The position numbers were made by a program, and so were the translations under genes. A stretch of 64,000 nucleotides of DNA from Candidatus Tisiphia endosymbiont of Dascillus cervinus (GTDB taxonomy: Bacteria; Pseudomonadota; Alphaproteobacteria; Rickettsiales; Rickettsiaceae). Of the stretch, positions 29,321 through 38,704 are shown piece after piece. The number at the start of each line of letters is the position of its first letter. The first letter of the stretch is position 1. The notes under the pieces were generated by a model. It was given only the letters and a program-made list of their open reading frames with translations. It had not been told where the DNA came from and did not search any database. Location of the stretch: the NCBI RefSeq assembly GCF_964026405.1, contig NZ_OZ032146.1, forward strand, positions 434,001 through 498,000, written 5' to 3'.

Positions 29321-30472
29321 TTATCTACGACCCATGGCATACTCTACTAACAAATTCTTAATAGGCTGTATATTATCAATAGTTTTAAGCCCCAAACGTC
29401 TTAGATACCACAAGGGTTTTGAATGGTTTGAGAAAATACTATTTAAGCTTTCAGTAATCATATACATATGAAAATTATCATTTTGTCTTAATTTTTGATA
29501 TCGTTCTAGCATTCCTGTACTTATAGCACTACTAGCCACTAATTGAGTTAAAGTTTCAATATCCTTTATTCCTTGATTCAAAGCCTGACCAGCTAGAGGA
29601 TGAATTGTATGGGCACTATCTGCCACAACTGCTATTTTATTATAAAAATATTTACTAGCTATACGAGCCTTTAAAGGAAAAGAGCTAATAGTACTATCTA
29701 AAGCAATAGACCCTAAAGAATTCCCACAATTTTTACTTACTAAATACTCAAATTCTTCCTTTGGTAAGCTCATCAATAATGCAGCCTGCTCTTGCCCAGT
29801 AGTCCATATTATAGATGAGGCCTTTTGGTCTCTGAGAGGTAAAATGGCAAAAGGACCAGATGGCATAAAATGTTCAATAGCACAATTTTCGTGATCTTTC
29901 TCATGCTTAATATCAAACGTTAAGGCGATTTGGTTATAGGTTTTCTCTATTTTATTAAAAAAATAATATTGACGAACTTTAGAATTACGTCCATCACAAA
30001 CAATCAATAAGTCACTATTCATAGTCTTATTGTCATCTAGATATATGGTTGAATGATCAGGTTTACTATCAACTTTTTTATAATCACACTGATCAATTAC
30101 CTTAATCAAAGGGTTTTTTCTAACATTTGCTAGTAATATTTTTTTAAATTCACTATTTTTTACTATATAACCTAATGCATCATTTCCCTTAATATTTGAC
30201 ATACATAGCATCTCTGGTGCTTTATTATCAACAACATAGACGTCCAACATTTTGCTAGCTATCTTCTCAATCTCAAACCATACATTAAGACCTCTTAGAA
30301 ACTGCATAGAAGCAGGGGTTAAGGCGGTCGTTCTGATATCAGTACAAAAATTATCAGAATTTATCGATTGATACTCAAGGATGGTAGTCTTAATATCCTC
30401 TTTCGCAAATGATAATGCCGTAAGCATACCACTGAAACCACAACCCAATATTATTATTTGTTTTTCCATCAC
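29321..30472 (-). CDS. FAD-dependent ubiquinone-biosynthesis hydroxylase (UbiH/UbiF/Coq6 family)
   Basis: 383-residue flavoprotein monooxygenase. N-terminal dinucleotide-binding motif IIILGCGFSGMLTALSF, the DG motif IVCDGRNSKVR (near 160), and the second FAD motif VVADSAHTIHPLAGQALNQG (near 285). Such enzymes hydroxylate the ring of the ubiquinone precursor. Which position is modified cannot be told from sequence. The start overlaps the end of the small MrpF-like gene by a few bases. Confidence 0.88.
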   Translation of the reverse strand: MMEKQIIILGCGFSGMLTALSFAKEDIKTTILEYQSINSDNFCTDIRTTALTPASMQFLRGLNVWFEIEKIASKMLDVYVVDNKAPEMLCMSNIKGNDALGYIVKNSEFKKILLANVRKNPLIKVIDQCDYKKVDSKPDHSTIYLDDNKTMNSDLLIVCDGRNSKVRQYYFFNKIEKTYNQIALTFDIKHEKDHENCAIEHFMPSGPFAILPLRDQKASSIIWTTGQEQAALLMSLPKEEFEYLVSKNCGNSLGSIALDSTISSFPLKARIASKYFYNKIAVVADSAHTIHPLAGQALNQGIKDIETLTQLVASSAISTGMLERYQKLRQNDNFHMYMITESLNSIFSNHSKPLWYLRRLGLKTIDNIQPIKNLLVEYAMGRR

Positions 30473-30744
30473 ATCACATTATTAGATTGATTGATAAAAT
30501 ACTTTAAATATGCTCCACTTGCTATAAAACTTAAGAGAAAATAAATTATAGCAATGTCTAGATAACAATTATTCATTTTAAATGAACCAAGAAAACAAAT
30601 GAATAAGGTTATTATACTAGTTAAACTATTTAGCACTAAGAGTTTGACAAAAATATTTACATTTTTAAGTAATAAATAGATCATTAAACCAATAAACAAA
30701 ATATTGATAACTAAATAAAAATTTATCATAGACCTAATTTTCAA
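30469..30744 (-). CDS. small membrane protein, MrpF/PhaF-like
   Basis: 91 residues with three predicted membrane helices (about 7-25, 30-52, 60-82). The segment LVLNSLTSIITLFICFLGS followed by YLDIAIIYFLLSFIASGAYL resembles subunit F of multisubunit Na+/H+ (Mrp/Mnh/Pha) antiporters. No other antiporter subunit is adjacent, so it would act with subunits encoded elsewhere or be a relic. Moderate confidence. Confidence 0.6.
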   Translation of the reverse strand: MKIRSMINFYLVINILFIGLMIYLLLKNVNIFVKLLVLNSLTSIITLFICFLGSFKMNNCYLDIAIIYFLLSFIASGAYLKYFINQSNNVM

Positions 30745-30843
30745 GCAAAATGTTTACAACCTAGTTGATTATTTGTCCATTCTAGCATAATATCCTGGTA
30801 TCACTAAGAGTTTTACGATTTTTTATTTATAAAAATTTATTTT

Positions 30844-31845
30844 ATGCACGACACTGATATCATAATAATTGGAGCAGGTCCAGTTGGGTTATTTGCTATT
30901 TTCCAAGCTGGAATGCTTGGTATGCGTTGCCATGTTGTTGACTCGCAAGCAATAATAGGCGGGCAATGTAGCATACTTTATCCAGAAAAACCGATATACG
31001 ACATACCAGCCTACCCTAAAATTATGGCAGAAGAGCTGGTAGCACAATTGGCATTGCAAGCAAAGCCGTTTGAGCCGGTTTATCATCTCGAACAGCAAGT
31101 TATACAATTGAAAAGAGAAGAGGGATTTTTCCAAATTACCACTTCTAAAGACACCCTAATTACTGCTAAAGTTATTATTATAGCTGCTGGATGCGGTTCT
31201 TTTGGACCTAATAGACCTCCATTACCTAATATAGAAGCATTTGAGGGAAAATCAGTATTTTATTTTATCAATAACCGCAATAGTTTTGCCAACAAAGAAA
31301 TTGTAATAGCTGGTGGAGGCGATTCGGCTGTAGACTGGGCAATATCACTATCTGAAATTGCTAAAAAAATATATTTAGTGCATAGGCGTGAGAGATTTCG
31401 GGCAGCGAATGAAAGTATAAGACAACTCAAAGAACTAGCAAATAGTGGCAAAATTGAGTTAGTAATTAATTATCAACTAGAGCATTTAGTAGGAAAAGAT
31501 GGTATCCTAGAAGCAATCGGAGTAAAGGATTTTGAAGGGAATATTCGCACCTTACCAGCAAATATATTATTGCCATTTTTTGGACTTAGCCAAGAACTTG
31601 GTCCGATAAAAAATTGGGGATTAAATCTCAAAACTAATCATATAATTGTAGAACCTTCATATTTTGAAACAAATATTTCAGGCATTTATGCAATTGGTGA
31701 TATTGCTAGTTATCCGGCAAAATTAAAATTAATTCTTACTGGTTTTGCCGAAGCAGCTAGCAGCTTACATCACGCCTATGGCAGGGTATTTGAGGGTAAG
31801 GCCTTACACTTCGAATATTCAACTACCAAAGGAGTGCATAAATAG
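30844..31845 (+). CDS. ferredoxin/flavodoxin--NADP+ reductase, type 2
   Basis: Thioredoxin-reductase-like flavoenzyme of 333 residues that moves electrons between NADPH and ferredoxin. FAD motif [41 protein letters not shown] motif [12 protein letters not shown] and the C-terminal FAD motif [12 protein letters not shown]. The CxxC active site of thioredoxin reductase is absent from the NADP domain, consistent with the FNR type. The stop overlaps the GTG start of folD. Confidence 0.9.
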   Translation: MHDTDIIIIGAGPVGLFAIFQAGMLGMRCHVVDSQAIIGGQCSILYPEKPIYDIPAYPKIMAEELVAQLALQAKPFEPVYHLEQQVIQLKREEGFFQITTSKDTLITAKVIIIAAGCGSFGPNRPPLPNIEAFEGKSVFYFINNRNSFANKEIVIAGGGDSAVDWAISLSEIAKKIYLVHRRERFRAANESIRQLKELANSGKIELVINYQLEHLVGKDGILEAIGVKDFEGNIRTLPANILLPFFGLSQELGPIKNWGLNLKTNHIIVEPSYFETNISGIYAIGDIASYPAKLKLILTGFAEAASSLHHAYGRVFEGKALHFEYSTTKGVHK

Positions 31846-32729
31846 TGAATGAACGTAGTAATATAATCAATGGTAAATATGTTGCAGAACAAATATTATC
31901 TAAGTTAAGGGCAGAGATTAATTTAATCAAGGAGCAACACAAGTTAGTACCAACTCTTGCTATTATACTAGTGGGTGATAACCCAGCTAGTAGTATATAT
32001 GTAAGAAATAAGATCAAAGCAGCAGGAGCAATTGGTATGAACGCTTTGCAAATAAATTTGCCCAGTGAAATTGATATTGACCATATGCTGCATGAAATCA
32101 GCATACTCAACAATGATTCAAATATTTCTGGAATTATCGTACAACTTCCTCTACCTGAACATATCAATAAAAATTTAATCTTATCTGCCATCGATCCTAG
32201 CAAAGATGTCGATGGTTTCCATCCTATAAATGTTGGTTATCTACATAGTAACTCAGACAATGGCTTTATACCTTGCACGGCTCTTGGTTGCATTGAGTTA
32301 CTTAAACAAGTTGAACCAAATTTAGCTGGAAAAAATGCTGTAGTTATAGGGCGTTCTAATATTGTAGGTAAACCATTATCAGCTTTATTACTTAGAGAAG
32401 ATTGTACTGTGACGATATGCCATTCAAGAACTCAAAATTTAAGTTCTATAACTTCCCGTACTGATATAGTAATATCTGCTATTGGATATCCTTTAGCATT
32501 AACAAAAGAATATTTCAGTCCTAACTCTATAGTTATTGATGTTGGTATTAGTAAACTTCCTAATAGCGACAAGATGGTAGGAGACGTTGATTTTACCAAT
32601 GTTGTTGATAAAGTGAGATATATAACCCCAGTTCCAGGTGGTGTTGGACCAATGACTGTCGCTTATTTGCTAAAGAATACACTTAAAGCAGCAAAACAAA
32701 ATATAACACATATTAGGTATAAAAGATGA
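31845..32729 (+). CDS. folD: methylenetetrahydrofolate dehydrogenase/cyclohydrolase
   Basis: Bifunctional folate enzyme interconverting methylene-, methenyl- and formyl-tetrahydrofolate. 294 residues. [58 protein letters not shown] (Rossmann NADP loop) and [17 protein letters not shown]. The start GTG overlaps the fpr stop, and its own stop overlaps the lolA start (ATGA), so the three genes form a tight operon. Confidence 0.95.
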   Translation: MNERSNIINGKYVAEQILSKLRAEINLIKEQHKLVPTLAIILVGDNPASSIYVRNKIKAAGAIGMNALQINLPSEIDIDHMLHEISILNNDSNISGIIVQLPLPEHINKNLILSAIDPSKDVDGFHPINVGYLHSNSDNGFIPCTALGCIELLKQVEPNLAGKNAVVIGRSNIVGKPLSALLLREDCTVTICHSRTQNLSSITSRTDIVISAIGYPLALTKEYFSPNSIVIDVGISKLPNSDKMVGDVDFTNVVDKVRYITPVPGGVGPMTVAYLLKNTLKAAKQNITHIRYKR

Positions 32730-33529
32730 GCTGGCTTTGTAAAGGTATTATTGCCATTTATTGGTTTCTAACCATAGCCTATGCTGAAATAGAGTTCTTG
32801 CATAACTCTACTTCTACTGGTAATTTGGGCGTCGGGACTAGACTCGAATCCTCACGTACACTAGAGTACGCTACGGTTCTGCGTTCCGATCCTCCTACAA
32901 ATTCCCTAGTAGAAGCGAATTCTGCTAGAGTTCTAATATTAGAGAATAGACCTTTTGATAACAAAGCTATTGATCAACTTAAAATATATTTACGTGAAAT
33001 AAAATCCATGGCTGTGGACTTTAGCCAAGAGGATTCAGCAGGGAATAAAGCTGAAGGTAAGTTATTAATAAATAAGCCTTCTAAGTTTCGATGTAATTAT
33101 TACCCACCATTCCCTTTGGTAGTTATTGGTAATACTAATTATGTTTCCGTGTATGATTATGATATGAAACATGTAAGTCGTATTAAGGCAGAGGAGAATG
33201 TATTTAATTTTTTATTAGAAGATAGTATAGATTTTGATAAATATTTCAAAATTGAGTCAGTAATAGATCAAGATAATATGTTTAAAATTACTATTTATCA
33301 TACTTTATCAGAGCGGCGTAGTCAGATTACCTTTGATAAAAAAACTAAACAAATAAAAAAGCTAGAAATACTTGAAGATGAAAATGTTATTACCATAATA
33401 TTTAATCATATTGCAAAAGTACAAAAATTTGATGATGATTTATTTAAGCTTAAGAATCCAGACATATTCGGAACACCAAGTAGACTGACAAAAAACGATA
33501 TAGAAAAAAAATACAATTTAGCTACTTAA
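32726..33529 (+). CDS. lolA: outer-membrane lipoprotein carrier protein LolA with in-frame palindromic insert
   Basis: Periplasmic chaperone that carries lipoproteins from LolCDE to the outer membrane. Signal peptide about 1-20 ([13 protein letters not shown]). The LolA domain starts near residue 76: [53 protein letters not shown]. Between them about 48 residues (from [10 protein letters not shown] to NSARVL) are encoded by a palindromic repeat element inserted in frame, which lengthens the mature N-terminus. The repeat is 144 bp, a multiple of three, and leaves no stop. The function of the lipoprotein-binding barrel should be preserved. Confidence 0.88.
   Translation: MSWLCKGIIAIYWFLTIAYAEIEFLHNSTSTGNLGVGTRLESSRTLEYATVLRSDPPTNSLVEANSARVLILENRPFDNKAIDQLKIYLREIKSMAVDFSQEDSAGNKAEGKLLINKPSKFRCNYYPPFPLVVIGNTNYVSVYDYDMKHVSRIKAEENVFNFLLEDSIDFDKYFKIESVIDQDNMFKITIYHTLSERRSQITFDKKTKQIKKLEILEDENVITIIFNHIAKVQKFDDDLFKLKNPDIFGTPSRLTKNDIEKKYNLAT
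32791..32934 (+). repeat. palindromic element, family III (subtype b), inside lolA
   Basis: 144 bp. The arms (AGTTCTTGCATAACTCTACT... and complement of AGAAGCGAATTCTGCTAGAG) form an imperfect inverted repeat of about 37 bp. The core CTCGAATCCTCACGTACACT...GTACGCTACGGTTCTGCG is shared almost base for base with the spacer hairpin at 50073-50216, although the arms of the two are unrelated. In-frame insertion of such elements in genes is a known feature of Rickettsia. Confidence 0.82.
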
Positions 33530-33568
33530 ATAACTTGCCTCTAGATGATAAAAGAACTATTTTATCAT

Positions 33569-33656
33569 GTGCTAGTAGTGGGCATTGGTGCTGTTCAGGT
33601 GGTCAGGTTCGAAAGGAAGCAGCCAAAATAGTCTCTAGTGGGTCATTACTAGCATA
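33569..33656 (+). ncRNA. ffs: signal recognition particle 4.5S RNA
   Basis: RNA core of the SRP. The universally conserved Ffh-binding domain is present: CAGGTGGTCAGGTTCGAAAG followed by GAAGCAGCC, with a GAAA tetraloop. The distal helix TGCTAGTAGTG pairs with CATTACTAGCA, giving an about 88-base hairpin. It lies between lolA and dnaX, a common place for ffs in alphaproteobacteria. Exact ends are inferred from the closing helix. Confidence 0.92.
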
Positions 33657-33700
33657 CTCTTCTGTTTTCAAGAATTGGATTTGAAATCATTTGAGTAGAT
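33655..33700 (+). repeat. deletion derivative of family II palindromic element
   Basis: ATACTCTTCTG ... CAAGAATTGGATTTGAAATC ... ATTTGAGTAG: the two outer ends of the family II element (compare 44264-44394) with the centre deleted. It begins at the last bases of ffs and reaches the first open codons before dnaX. Confidence 0.55.
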
Positions 33701-33723
33701 CATATTTTTGTGAATATACCATA

Positions 33724-35247
33724 GTGACAAAAACAACTGACCAATATATTAATTTTGCTAGAAAATATCGCCCTACTAATTTCTCTGAGCTATACGGACA
33801 AGAAGTTTTAACAAAAATTTTAAGCTATACTATTCTAAAAAATCGTATATCTCAAGGTTATCTTCTTACTGGTATTAGGGGTGTTGGCAAAACTACTTCA
33901 GCACGTATTATCGCTAAAACTATTAATTGTACCAATCTGATAGTTGAAGGTGATAGTATTAAACCTTGTGAGAGTTGTCAGAATTGTAGCAGTTTTAATA
34001 AAAATAACCATCCCGATATAATTGAAATTGATGCTGCTAGCAAGACAAGTGTTGATGATATCCGTAAAATAATAGAAAGTAGTGAATATAAGCCGCTAAT
34101 CGCTAGGTACAGTATCTTCATAATTGATGAAGTTCATATGCTCTCTAAAGGTGCATTCAACGCTCTACTTAAAATCCTTGAAGAACCACCAGCACATGTA
34201 ATATTTATATTTGCTACTACTGAACCACAAAAAATTCCATTAACCGTAATTTCTAGATGTCAGCGATATGATTTAAGGAGGCTAACATTTGATGAGATTT
34301 TTCAATTGCTTCAGTCCATCGCTAAAAAAGAACAGTTAAACGTTGAGATAGAGGCTCTTAGAATAATTGCATCTAGATCTGATGGTTCAGCTAGAGATGC
34401 AGTTTCAGTACTAGACCAAGCAACAAGCTTGGCAGCAGGAGACTTGATCACTCCTGAAATCGTTTATCAAATACTTGGTTTGGTGGATACAGCTAGTATA
34501 GTTAAGTTTTTTGAATATATTATTCAAAAAGATGCTGCTAAATCTATTGATTTAGTAAACAATCTCTATATGTCTTCAGCAAATTTAGAAACTTTTGTAG
34601 CATTAGTTGCTGATTTTACTGCCTATCTTAGTAAAATAAAGATATTACCTAATTATCAAAATCCTATATATGTATCTTTTAATGATAATGTTACAAATAT
34701 TCTAACAAAAATTACTCTTCCTCAATTATCTATTATTTGGCAAATATATAGTAAAGGAATTATAGAGATGAAAACTTCACATAATCAATTGATAGAAGCT
34801 GAAATGCTGGTGATAAAATCTATTTACTCCCAAATGTTACCATCGCTAGAAGAATTAGTGGAATATAATGATGGGGAGCAACTAGAACAACCGGTATTAC
34901 AACAATCAACTAAGAACTATCAAATTACCGGTTTTCTTGAGTTTTTACATTTGCATAATGAGATGGAAGTTTATTACAGATTACTAAACCAAGTGGAGTT
35001 AAAATCTTTTGTTCTTCAAACTATAGAAATTGCTGGAAGCGATCTCAACACAAAAATAAAAGAACAAATTGCTAATTTATTATTTGCTTGGTCAGGAAAA
35101 ACTTGGAATGTTATCATTACAAAACAGTTAAAAATAATCACTCTTAAAGAACAATTGCTAAATAAAGTAAAATCAAGTCAAGATTGGAAAATTTTAACAC
35201 AACACTTTCCAAATGTTACAATTTCAGATATTTTGTTAGAAAATTAA
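33724..35247 (+). CDS. dnaX: DNA polymerase III subunit gamma/tau
   Basis: Clamp-loader ATPase. 507 residues from GTG 33724 (MTKTTDQYINFARKYRP). The upstream TTG at 33691 lies in a repeat and is unlikely. Walker A GIRGVGKTTSAR, zinc module with four cysteines (CTN ... CESCQNCSSF), Walker B IFIIDEVHML, sensor 1 ISRCQRYDLRRL and sensor 2 GSARDAVSVLDQA. The C-terminal tau-like part (about 370-507) is short and divergent. Followed by ybaB, the usual neighbour. Confidence 0.93.
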   Translation: MTKTTDQYINFARKYRPTNFSELYGQEVLTKILSYTILKNRISQGYLLTGIRGVGKTTSARIIAKTINCTNLIVEGDSIKPCESCQNCSSFNKNNHPDIIEIDAASKTSVDDIRKIIESSEYKPLIARYSIFIIDEVHMLSKGAFNALLKILEEPPAHVIFIFATTEPQKIPLTVISRCQRYDLRRLTFDEIFQLLQSIAKKEQLNVEIEALRIIASRSDGSARDAVSVLDQATSLAAGDLITPEIVYQILGLVDTASIVKFFEYIIQKDAAKSIDLVNNLYMSSANLETFVALVADFTAYLSKIKILPNYQNPIYVSFNDNVTNILTKITLPQLSIIWQIYSKGIIEMKTSHNQLIEAEMLVIKSIYSQMLPSLEELVEYNDGEQLEQPVLQQSTKNYQITGFLEFLHLHNEMEVYYRLLNQVELKSFVLQTIEIAGSDLNTKIKEQIANLLFAWSGKTWNVIITKQLKIITLKEQLLNKVKSSQDWKILTQHFPNVTISDILLEN

Positions 35248-35259
35248 AAGGTACATAGT

Positions 35260-35562
35260 ATGACAAATTTTAATCAATTTTTAAAACAAGCTCAGTCAAT
35301 GCAGGAAAAAATGGCAAATGCTGAATATTTTGGAAAAGCAGGTGGTGGGTTAGTAAATATTACCGTTAGTGGTCGTGGAGAGGTTCGAAAGGTCTCTATT
35401 GAGTCCTCTTTGCTTAAAGAAACAGAGAAGGAATTATTGGAAGATTTAATTGTTGCTGCTTTCAACGATGCTAAAAGCAAGGTCGATGAAGATTCACAAA
35501 ACTCTATGTCTGATGCTTTAGGTAATATTGGTTTGCCACCTGGACTAAAGATGCCATTTTAA
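35260..35562 (+). CDS. ybaB: YbaB/EbfC-family nucleoid-associated protein
   Basis: 100-residue DNA-binding protein that dimerises in a tweezer shape. Typical features are the N-terminal helix FNQFLKQAQSMQEKM, the strand GGGLVNITVSGRGEVRKVSI, and the C-terminal helix with IVAAFNDAKSKVDE plus GLPPGLKMPF. It directly follows dnaX with AAAAGG before the ATG. Confidence 0.92.
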   Translation: MTNFNQFLKQAQSMQEKMANAEYFGKAGGGLVNITVSGRGEVRKVSIESSLLKETEKELLEDLIVAAFNDAKSKVDEDSQNSMSDALGNIGLPPGLKMPF

Positions 35563-35706
35563 ATCCTCCCAACTTCCGCATAGAGGATTTGTTACATGGA
35601 TCATGAGTAGGTCATTCCCGCATAGGCGGGAATCTATAATATCTCATAGCCTTTGCAGGCATGTCTATAGCAACTACCGATCGCGGCTTTTAAATTATCC
35701 TGAGAC

Positions 35707-36273
35707 TTACTCTTTAACAGTTTTTTCTTGCTTAGATAAAAGCTGTGCTTGCTCAATACTCTTGTCTAATTCTACTTGACTACAAATTCCAAGTAAAACT
35801 GGATCACGTGGGCGAATGTTTTTCATGTTCCAGTGACTACGATCACGGATAGCTTCTATGGTTGACTTAGTAGTACCAACGAGTTTTATAATTTGATTAT
35901 CTAAAATTTCTGGACAATTTTTAAGTAACCAATATATCGCGTCTGGTTTATCCTGACGTCTAGCAATAGGAGTATATCTAGATTGTTGTTTTTTCTTTGT
36001 ACTTACCAAATCATAGGCACTACTCACAAAAAGTCTTAAACTACTACTTGGATCTTTCGTGCAACGCATTATTTCTTCTTTAGTTAATTGTCCTCCAGCA
36101 ATAGGATCTAACCCCATAATACCTTGAGACACTTCACCATCAGCAATACCTTTAATTTCAAGCTCATGAACCCCACAAAAATCAGCTATCTGCTTAAACG
36201 TTAAAGCAGTATTATCAATCAACCAAATAGCAGTTGCTTTAGGCAGTATAGGTAATTTTTGTTGTGAACTCAT
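35707..36273 (-). CDS. DUF1013 protein, TrcR-like cell-cycle transcriptional regulator
   Basis: 188 residues belonging to the alphaproteobacterial DUF1013 family (TrcR in Caulobacter). It contains LPKATAIWLIDNTALTFKQI, GLDPIAGGQLTKEEI, YTPIARRQDKPDAIYWLLKN and IKLVGTTKSTIEAIRDRSHW, which together look like two helix-turn-helix-like segments. Essentiality or targets in this organism are unknown. Short palindrome ATTCCCGCATAGGCGGGAAT lies at 35612, before its 3' end. Confidence 0.85.
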   Translation of the reverse strand: MSSQQKLPILPKATAIWLIDNTALTFKQIADFCGVHELEIKGIADGEVSQGIMGLDPIAGGQLTKEEIMRCTKDPSSSLRLFVSSAYDLVSTKKKQQSRYTPIARRQDKPDAIYWLLKNCPEILDNQIIKLVGTTKSTIEAIRDRSHWNMKNIRPRDPVLLGICSQVELDKSIEQAQLLSKQEKTVKE

Positions 36274-36394
36274 AGTAAAAAACTAATAATATAATATTGA
36301 TATGTCTAGAAAAGATATAGTCTCTTCTAACTAATAAGTCAACAATAGACATCTTAGACTATTTCAATTTCTCGCTTAATTAGGTCAGGCAAGC

Positions 36395-37111
36395 CTAAAA
36401 CCTAAAACCAATACCTACTGCAATCATTAACGGATTAAACCTTACTTTAGATGATATAGGTTGTTTTACTAAACTATTTTTATAATCAACTTTGGTATTA
36501 AGAAAATACTGCCTTACATCTAAGTTAATCAATGTATCATCCTTAGCATATAAGTCAACCCCGATCTGTAATACAGCACCGTGACCATTTTTGACGGTAC
36601 ATCCTTTAGATTTACTGAACATATAAGCTCCATGATAACCAACGCCAACATAAGGTCTAATAGCACCAAAGGGAGCTATATGATATTGTCCCGTAACAGT
36701 CAGGGGTATCATATAAAGATCTTTTCTCTTACCAACATCTGCTGGATTACCACCATAATTATAAGCCACATTTTTTAAACTATTATTTTTAGGACGTAAT
36801 ACATTAAAACCTAAAGATAACTCTGCAGCAACATTACTAGCAAAGAATATTGATGTAGAAGCATCAAAACCGTAACCATTTTCAACAAAATTACCAATCG
36901 ATACTGGGCTTGCGGCGGTAGCCTTAGGAAAGCCTTTTTGCTTTGCACTAGATTTTATCCCCCCCCCTCTTATTTTAAACACAAGATTACCTTCATTTTC
37001 ATAATAATCGGCATCATAGTCATTATTAGTTAAATCAGAATTAGCAAAGCTAGAGATACTTACACAACTTACCAATAGCAATATTCCAAATTTTTTTGTG
37101 ACTTTTATCAT
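36395..37111 (-). CDS. outer-membrane beta-barrel protein, OmpW-like
   Basis: 238 residues. Signal peptide about 1-24 ([18 protein letters not shown]). The rest alternates in barrel strands and ends in the outer-membrane C-terminal signature [10 protein letters not shown] with terminal Phe. [14 protein letters not shown] and [12 protein letters not shown] resemble OmpW-type eight-strand barrels. Residues 49-51 (GGG) are encoded by a run of nine G (C on the plus strand, 36959-36967), a strikingly long homopolymer in this AT-rich DNA that invites slippage. Confidence 0.82.
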   Translation of the reverse strand: MIKVTKKFGILLLVSCVSISSFANSDLTNNDYDADYYENEGNLVFKIRGGGIKSSAKQKGFPKATAASPVSIGNFVENGYGFDASTSIFFASNVAAELSLGFNVLRPKNNSLKNVAYNYGGNPADVGKRKDLYMIPLTVTGQYHIAPFGAIRPYVGVGYHGAYMFSKSKGCTVKNGHGAVLQIGVDLYAKDDTLINLDVRQYFLNTKVDYKNSLVKQPISSKVRFNPLMIAVGIGFRF

Positions 37112-37289
37112 AACTATAAACCTTTTCTTGCTTTAAATATATTGCTGTATTATATATATTCTTTCTTATTTGGAAATCAAATTGATAATAAGATTTTTAA
37201 ACTTGTTTAACATTAGTGACACTATAACACTAAATATAGAAAACACTAATACAAAAAATATAAAAAAATAACGAATTAAGGTCTATACA

Positions 37290-38177
37290 ATGAATAATAA
37301 ATTAAACACTTATTTTGTTGGTATTGGTTGGTTTATATTAAGCTTGATAAGTAGTGTAACTAATGACATAATAGCAAAATATCTTGGACTTAGGCTACAT
37401 AGTTTTGAGGTGGCTTGTTTTCGCTTTTTCTTTAGTGCTTTAATTCTTGTCCCTTTTATTTTATATTATGGGAAACAGACTCTTACAACTAATCGTCCTT
37501 TTATACATATTGCAAGAGGGGTTTTATTGTTTTTTGGTATGACGTCTTGGACTTATGGTCTCAGTATTGCCCCAGTGACTACTGCTACAGTTATTAGTCT
37601 TGCTACACCTTTATTTACTCTAGTGCTAGCAGTGTTTTTCTTAAATGAGAATATTATTTGGCAAAGATGGGCAGCAACTTTATTTGGTTTTATTGGTATT
37701 GTTATTACCCTGAGACCTCATGCTAGTGACTTTAATCCACAGATATTGATTTTTGTTTTAGCTGCTATAGCTTTTGCCATGTTAGATATTATCAATAAGA
37801 AATTTGTAGTAAAAGAATCAATGATTAGTATGCTATTTTATTCTGCTTTAGTAACATCTTTAGTATCAATACCACCATCAATAATGTATTGGCAAACACC
37901 TACCAGTTCAGAATTTATTTTGCTATTTACCTTAGGAGCTGGGGGTAGTTTAATCTTATTTTTCTTATTAAAGGCTTTCTCTCTAGTTGATGCCACAGCC
38001 ACAGCCCCTTATAGATATTTAGAGTTAATAATTTCAGCATCAGCTGGATATCTTGTGTTTAATGAAATCCCTGAAAACAGTACTTTATACGGAGCATTGA
38101 TAATAATACCTGCAACATTGTTTATAATATATTCTGAGAAAGGAAATATAACACAAAATGATAAAGCTACTGCATGA
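37290..38177 (+). CDS. sam: S-adenosylmethionine importer (EamA/DMT superfamily)
   Basis: 295-residue inner-membrane protein with two EamA repeats and ten predicted helices. The sequence follows the characterised Rickettsia prowazekii SAM transporter (RP076) closely: [58 protein letters not shown] and [20 protein letters not shown]. It imports host SAM, which is needed because these parasites lack a working SAM synthetase. The match is from memory of the family, so the substrate is inferred. Confidence 0.85.
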   Translation: MNNKLNTYFVGIGWFILSLISSVTNDIIAKYLGLRLHSFEVACFRFFFSALILVPFILYYGKQTLTTNRPFIHIARGVLLFFGMTSWTYGLSIAPVTTATVISLATPLFTLVLAVFFLNENIIWQRWAATLFGFIGIVITLRPHASDFNPQILIFVLAAIAFAMLDIINKKFVVKESMISMLFYSALVTSLVSIPPSIMYWQTPTSSEFILLFTLGAGGSLILFFLLKAFSLVDATATAPYRYLELIISASAGYLVFNEIPENSTLYGALIIIPATLFIIYSEKGNITQNDKATA

Positions 38178-38704
38178 AGAAGCACTCACAATACCTCTAT
38201 TCGATATAAGAATTGTTAATTCTTATATCGAATAGGCTTGTTATAAGGAAAAATGCATTCTTGAAGCGGCTGGCACGAATGCATTCTGATCTATTATTAG
38301 CAAATGAAATATTTAACAATCAGGCGCAAACCGCTTTAAGCTTGATTGTTTACATTTTCTGTACAAACATATTAGTGGAATAAATTTTTGATATATACTG
38401 CAAAAAATTGAAGAATTTAGAAGAGAAAATTCTATAACGATGTCATCCGAGCTACAGCACATAAGTGTCAACTTAAGCAACCTCGATGTTATCCCAGCGT
38501 AAGCTGGTATCTAAAAAAAGTAGTTCGAAGTATTGTTGAGCATTTTTAGACCCCTGCTTTCGCAGGGGTGACATAGTGGCTAGTAGAAATGACATCGTTT
38601 GTAGGGAATAACATCTCTCATTCCAATTTCGGATTAATTTCATTAATCCGAAATTGAGGTTAATAAGCATTCTAACCCTTGACACCAATGAAATAATAAA
38701 AAAT
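38178..38704. other. repeat-rich spacer between sam and the MFS gene
   Basis: No gene. It holds composite MITE copy 3 (38197-38350) and two REP-like small palindromes (CCAGCGTAAGCTGG near 38492 and CCCCTGCTTTCGCAGGGG near 38551). An inverted repeat CAATTTCGGATTAATTTC / ATTAATCCGAAATTG near 38621-38657 may form a hairpin before the MFS gene. GTGTCAACTTAAG (38466) recurs at 60902. Confidence 0.6.
38197..38350 (-). repeat. composite palindromic MITE (copy 3, central hairpin lost)
   Basis: Reverse orientation. Hairpin E (CTATTCGATATAAGAATT..., 38197-38235) and hairpin D (AATGCATTC/GAATGCATT, 38252-38285) with loop TTGAAGCGG (38261-38269). Hairpin B (AACAATCA/TGATTGTT, 38315-38350) has loop CCGCTTTAA (38331-38339). 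The two loops pair over all nine positions, with one G.U. Hairpins C and A are missing. Confidence 0.82.

Noticed and set aside
33691-33723. dnaX start at TTG 33691
   Set aside because: This stretch is part of a palindromic-repeat remnant. The conserved DnaX N-terminus begins after GTG 33724.
38178-38350. Repeated short palindromes taken as a CRISPR array
   Set aside because: The repeats are hairpins of different sequence in fixed order, without regular spacers of equal length, and no cas gene is present.
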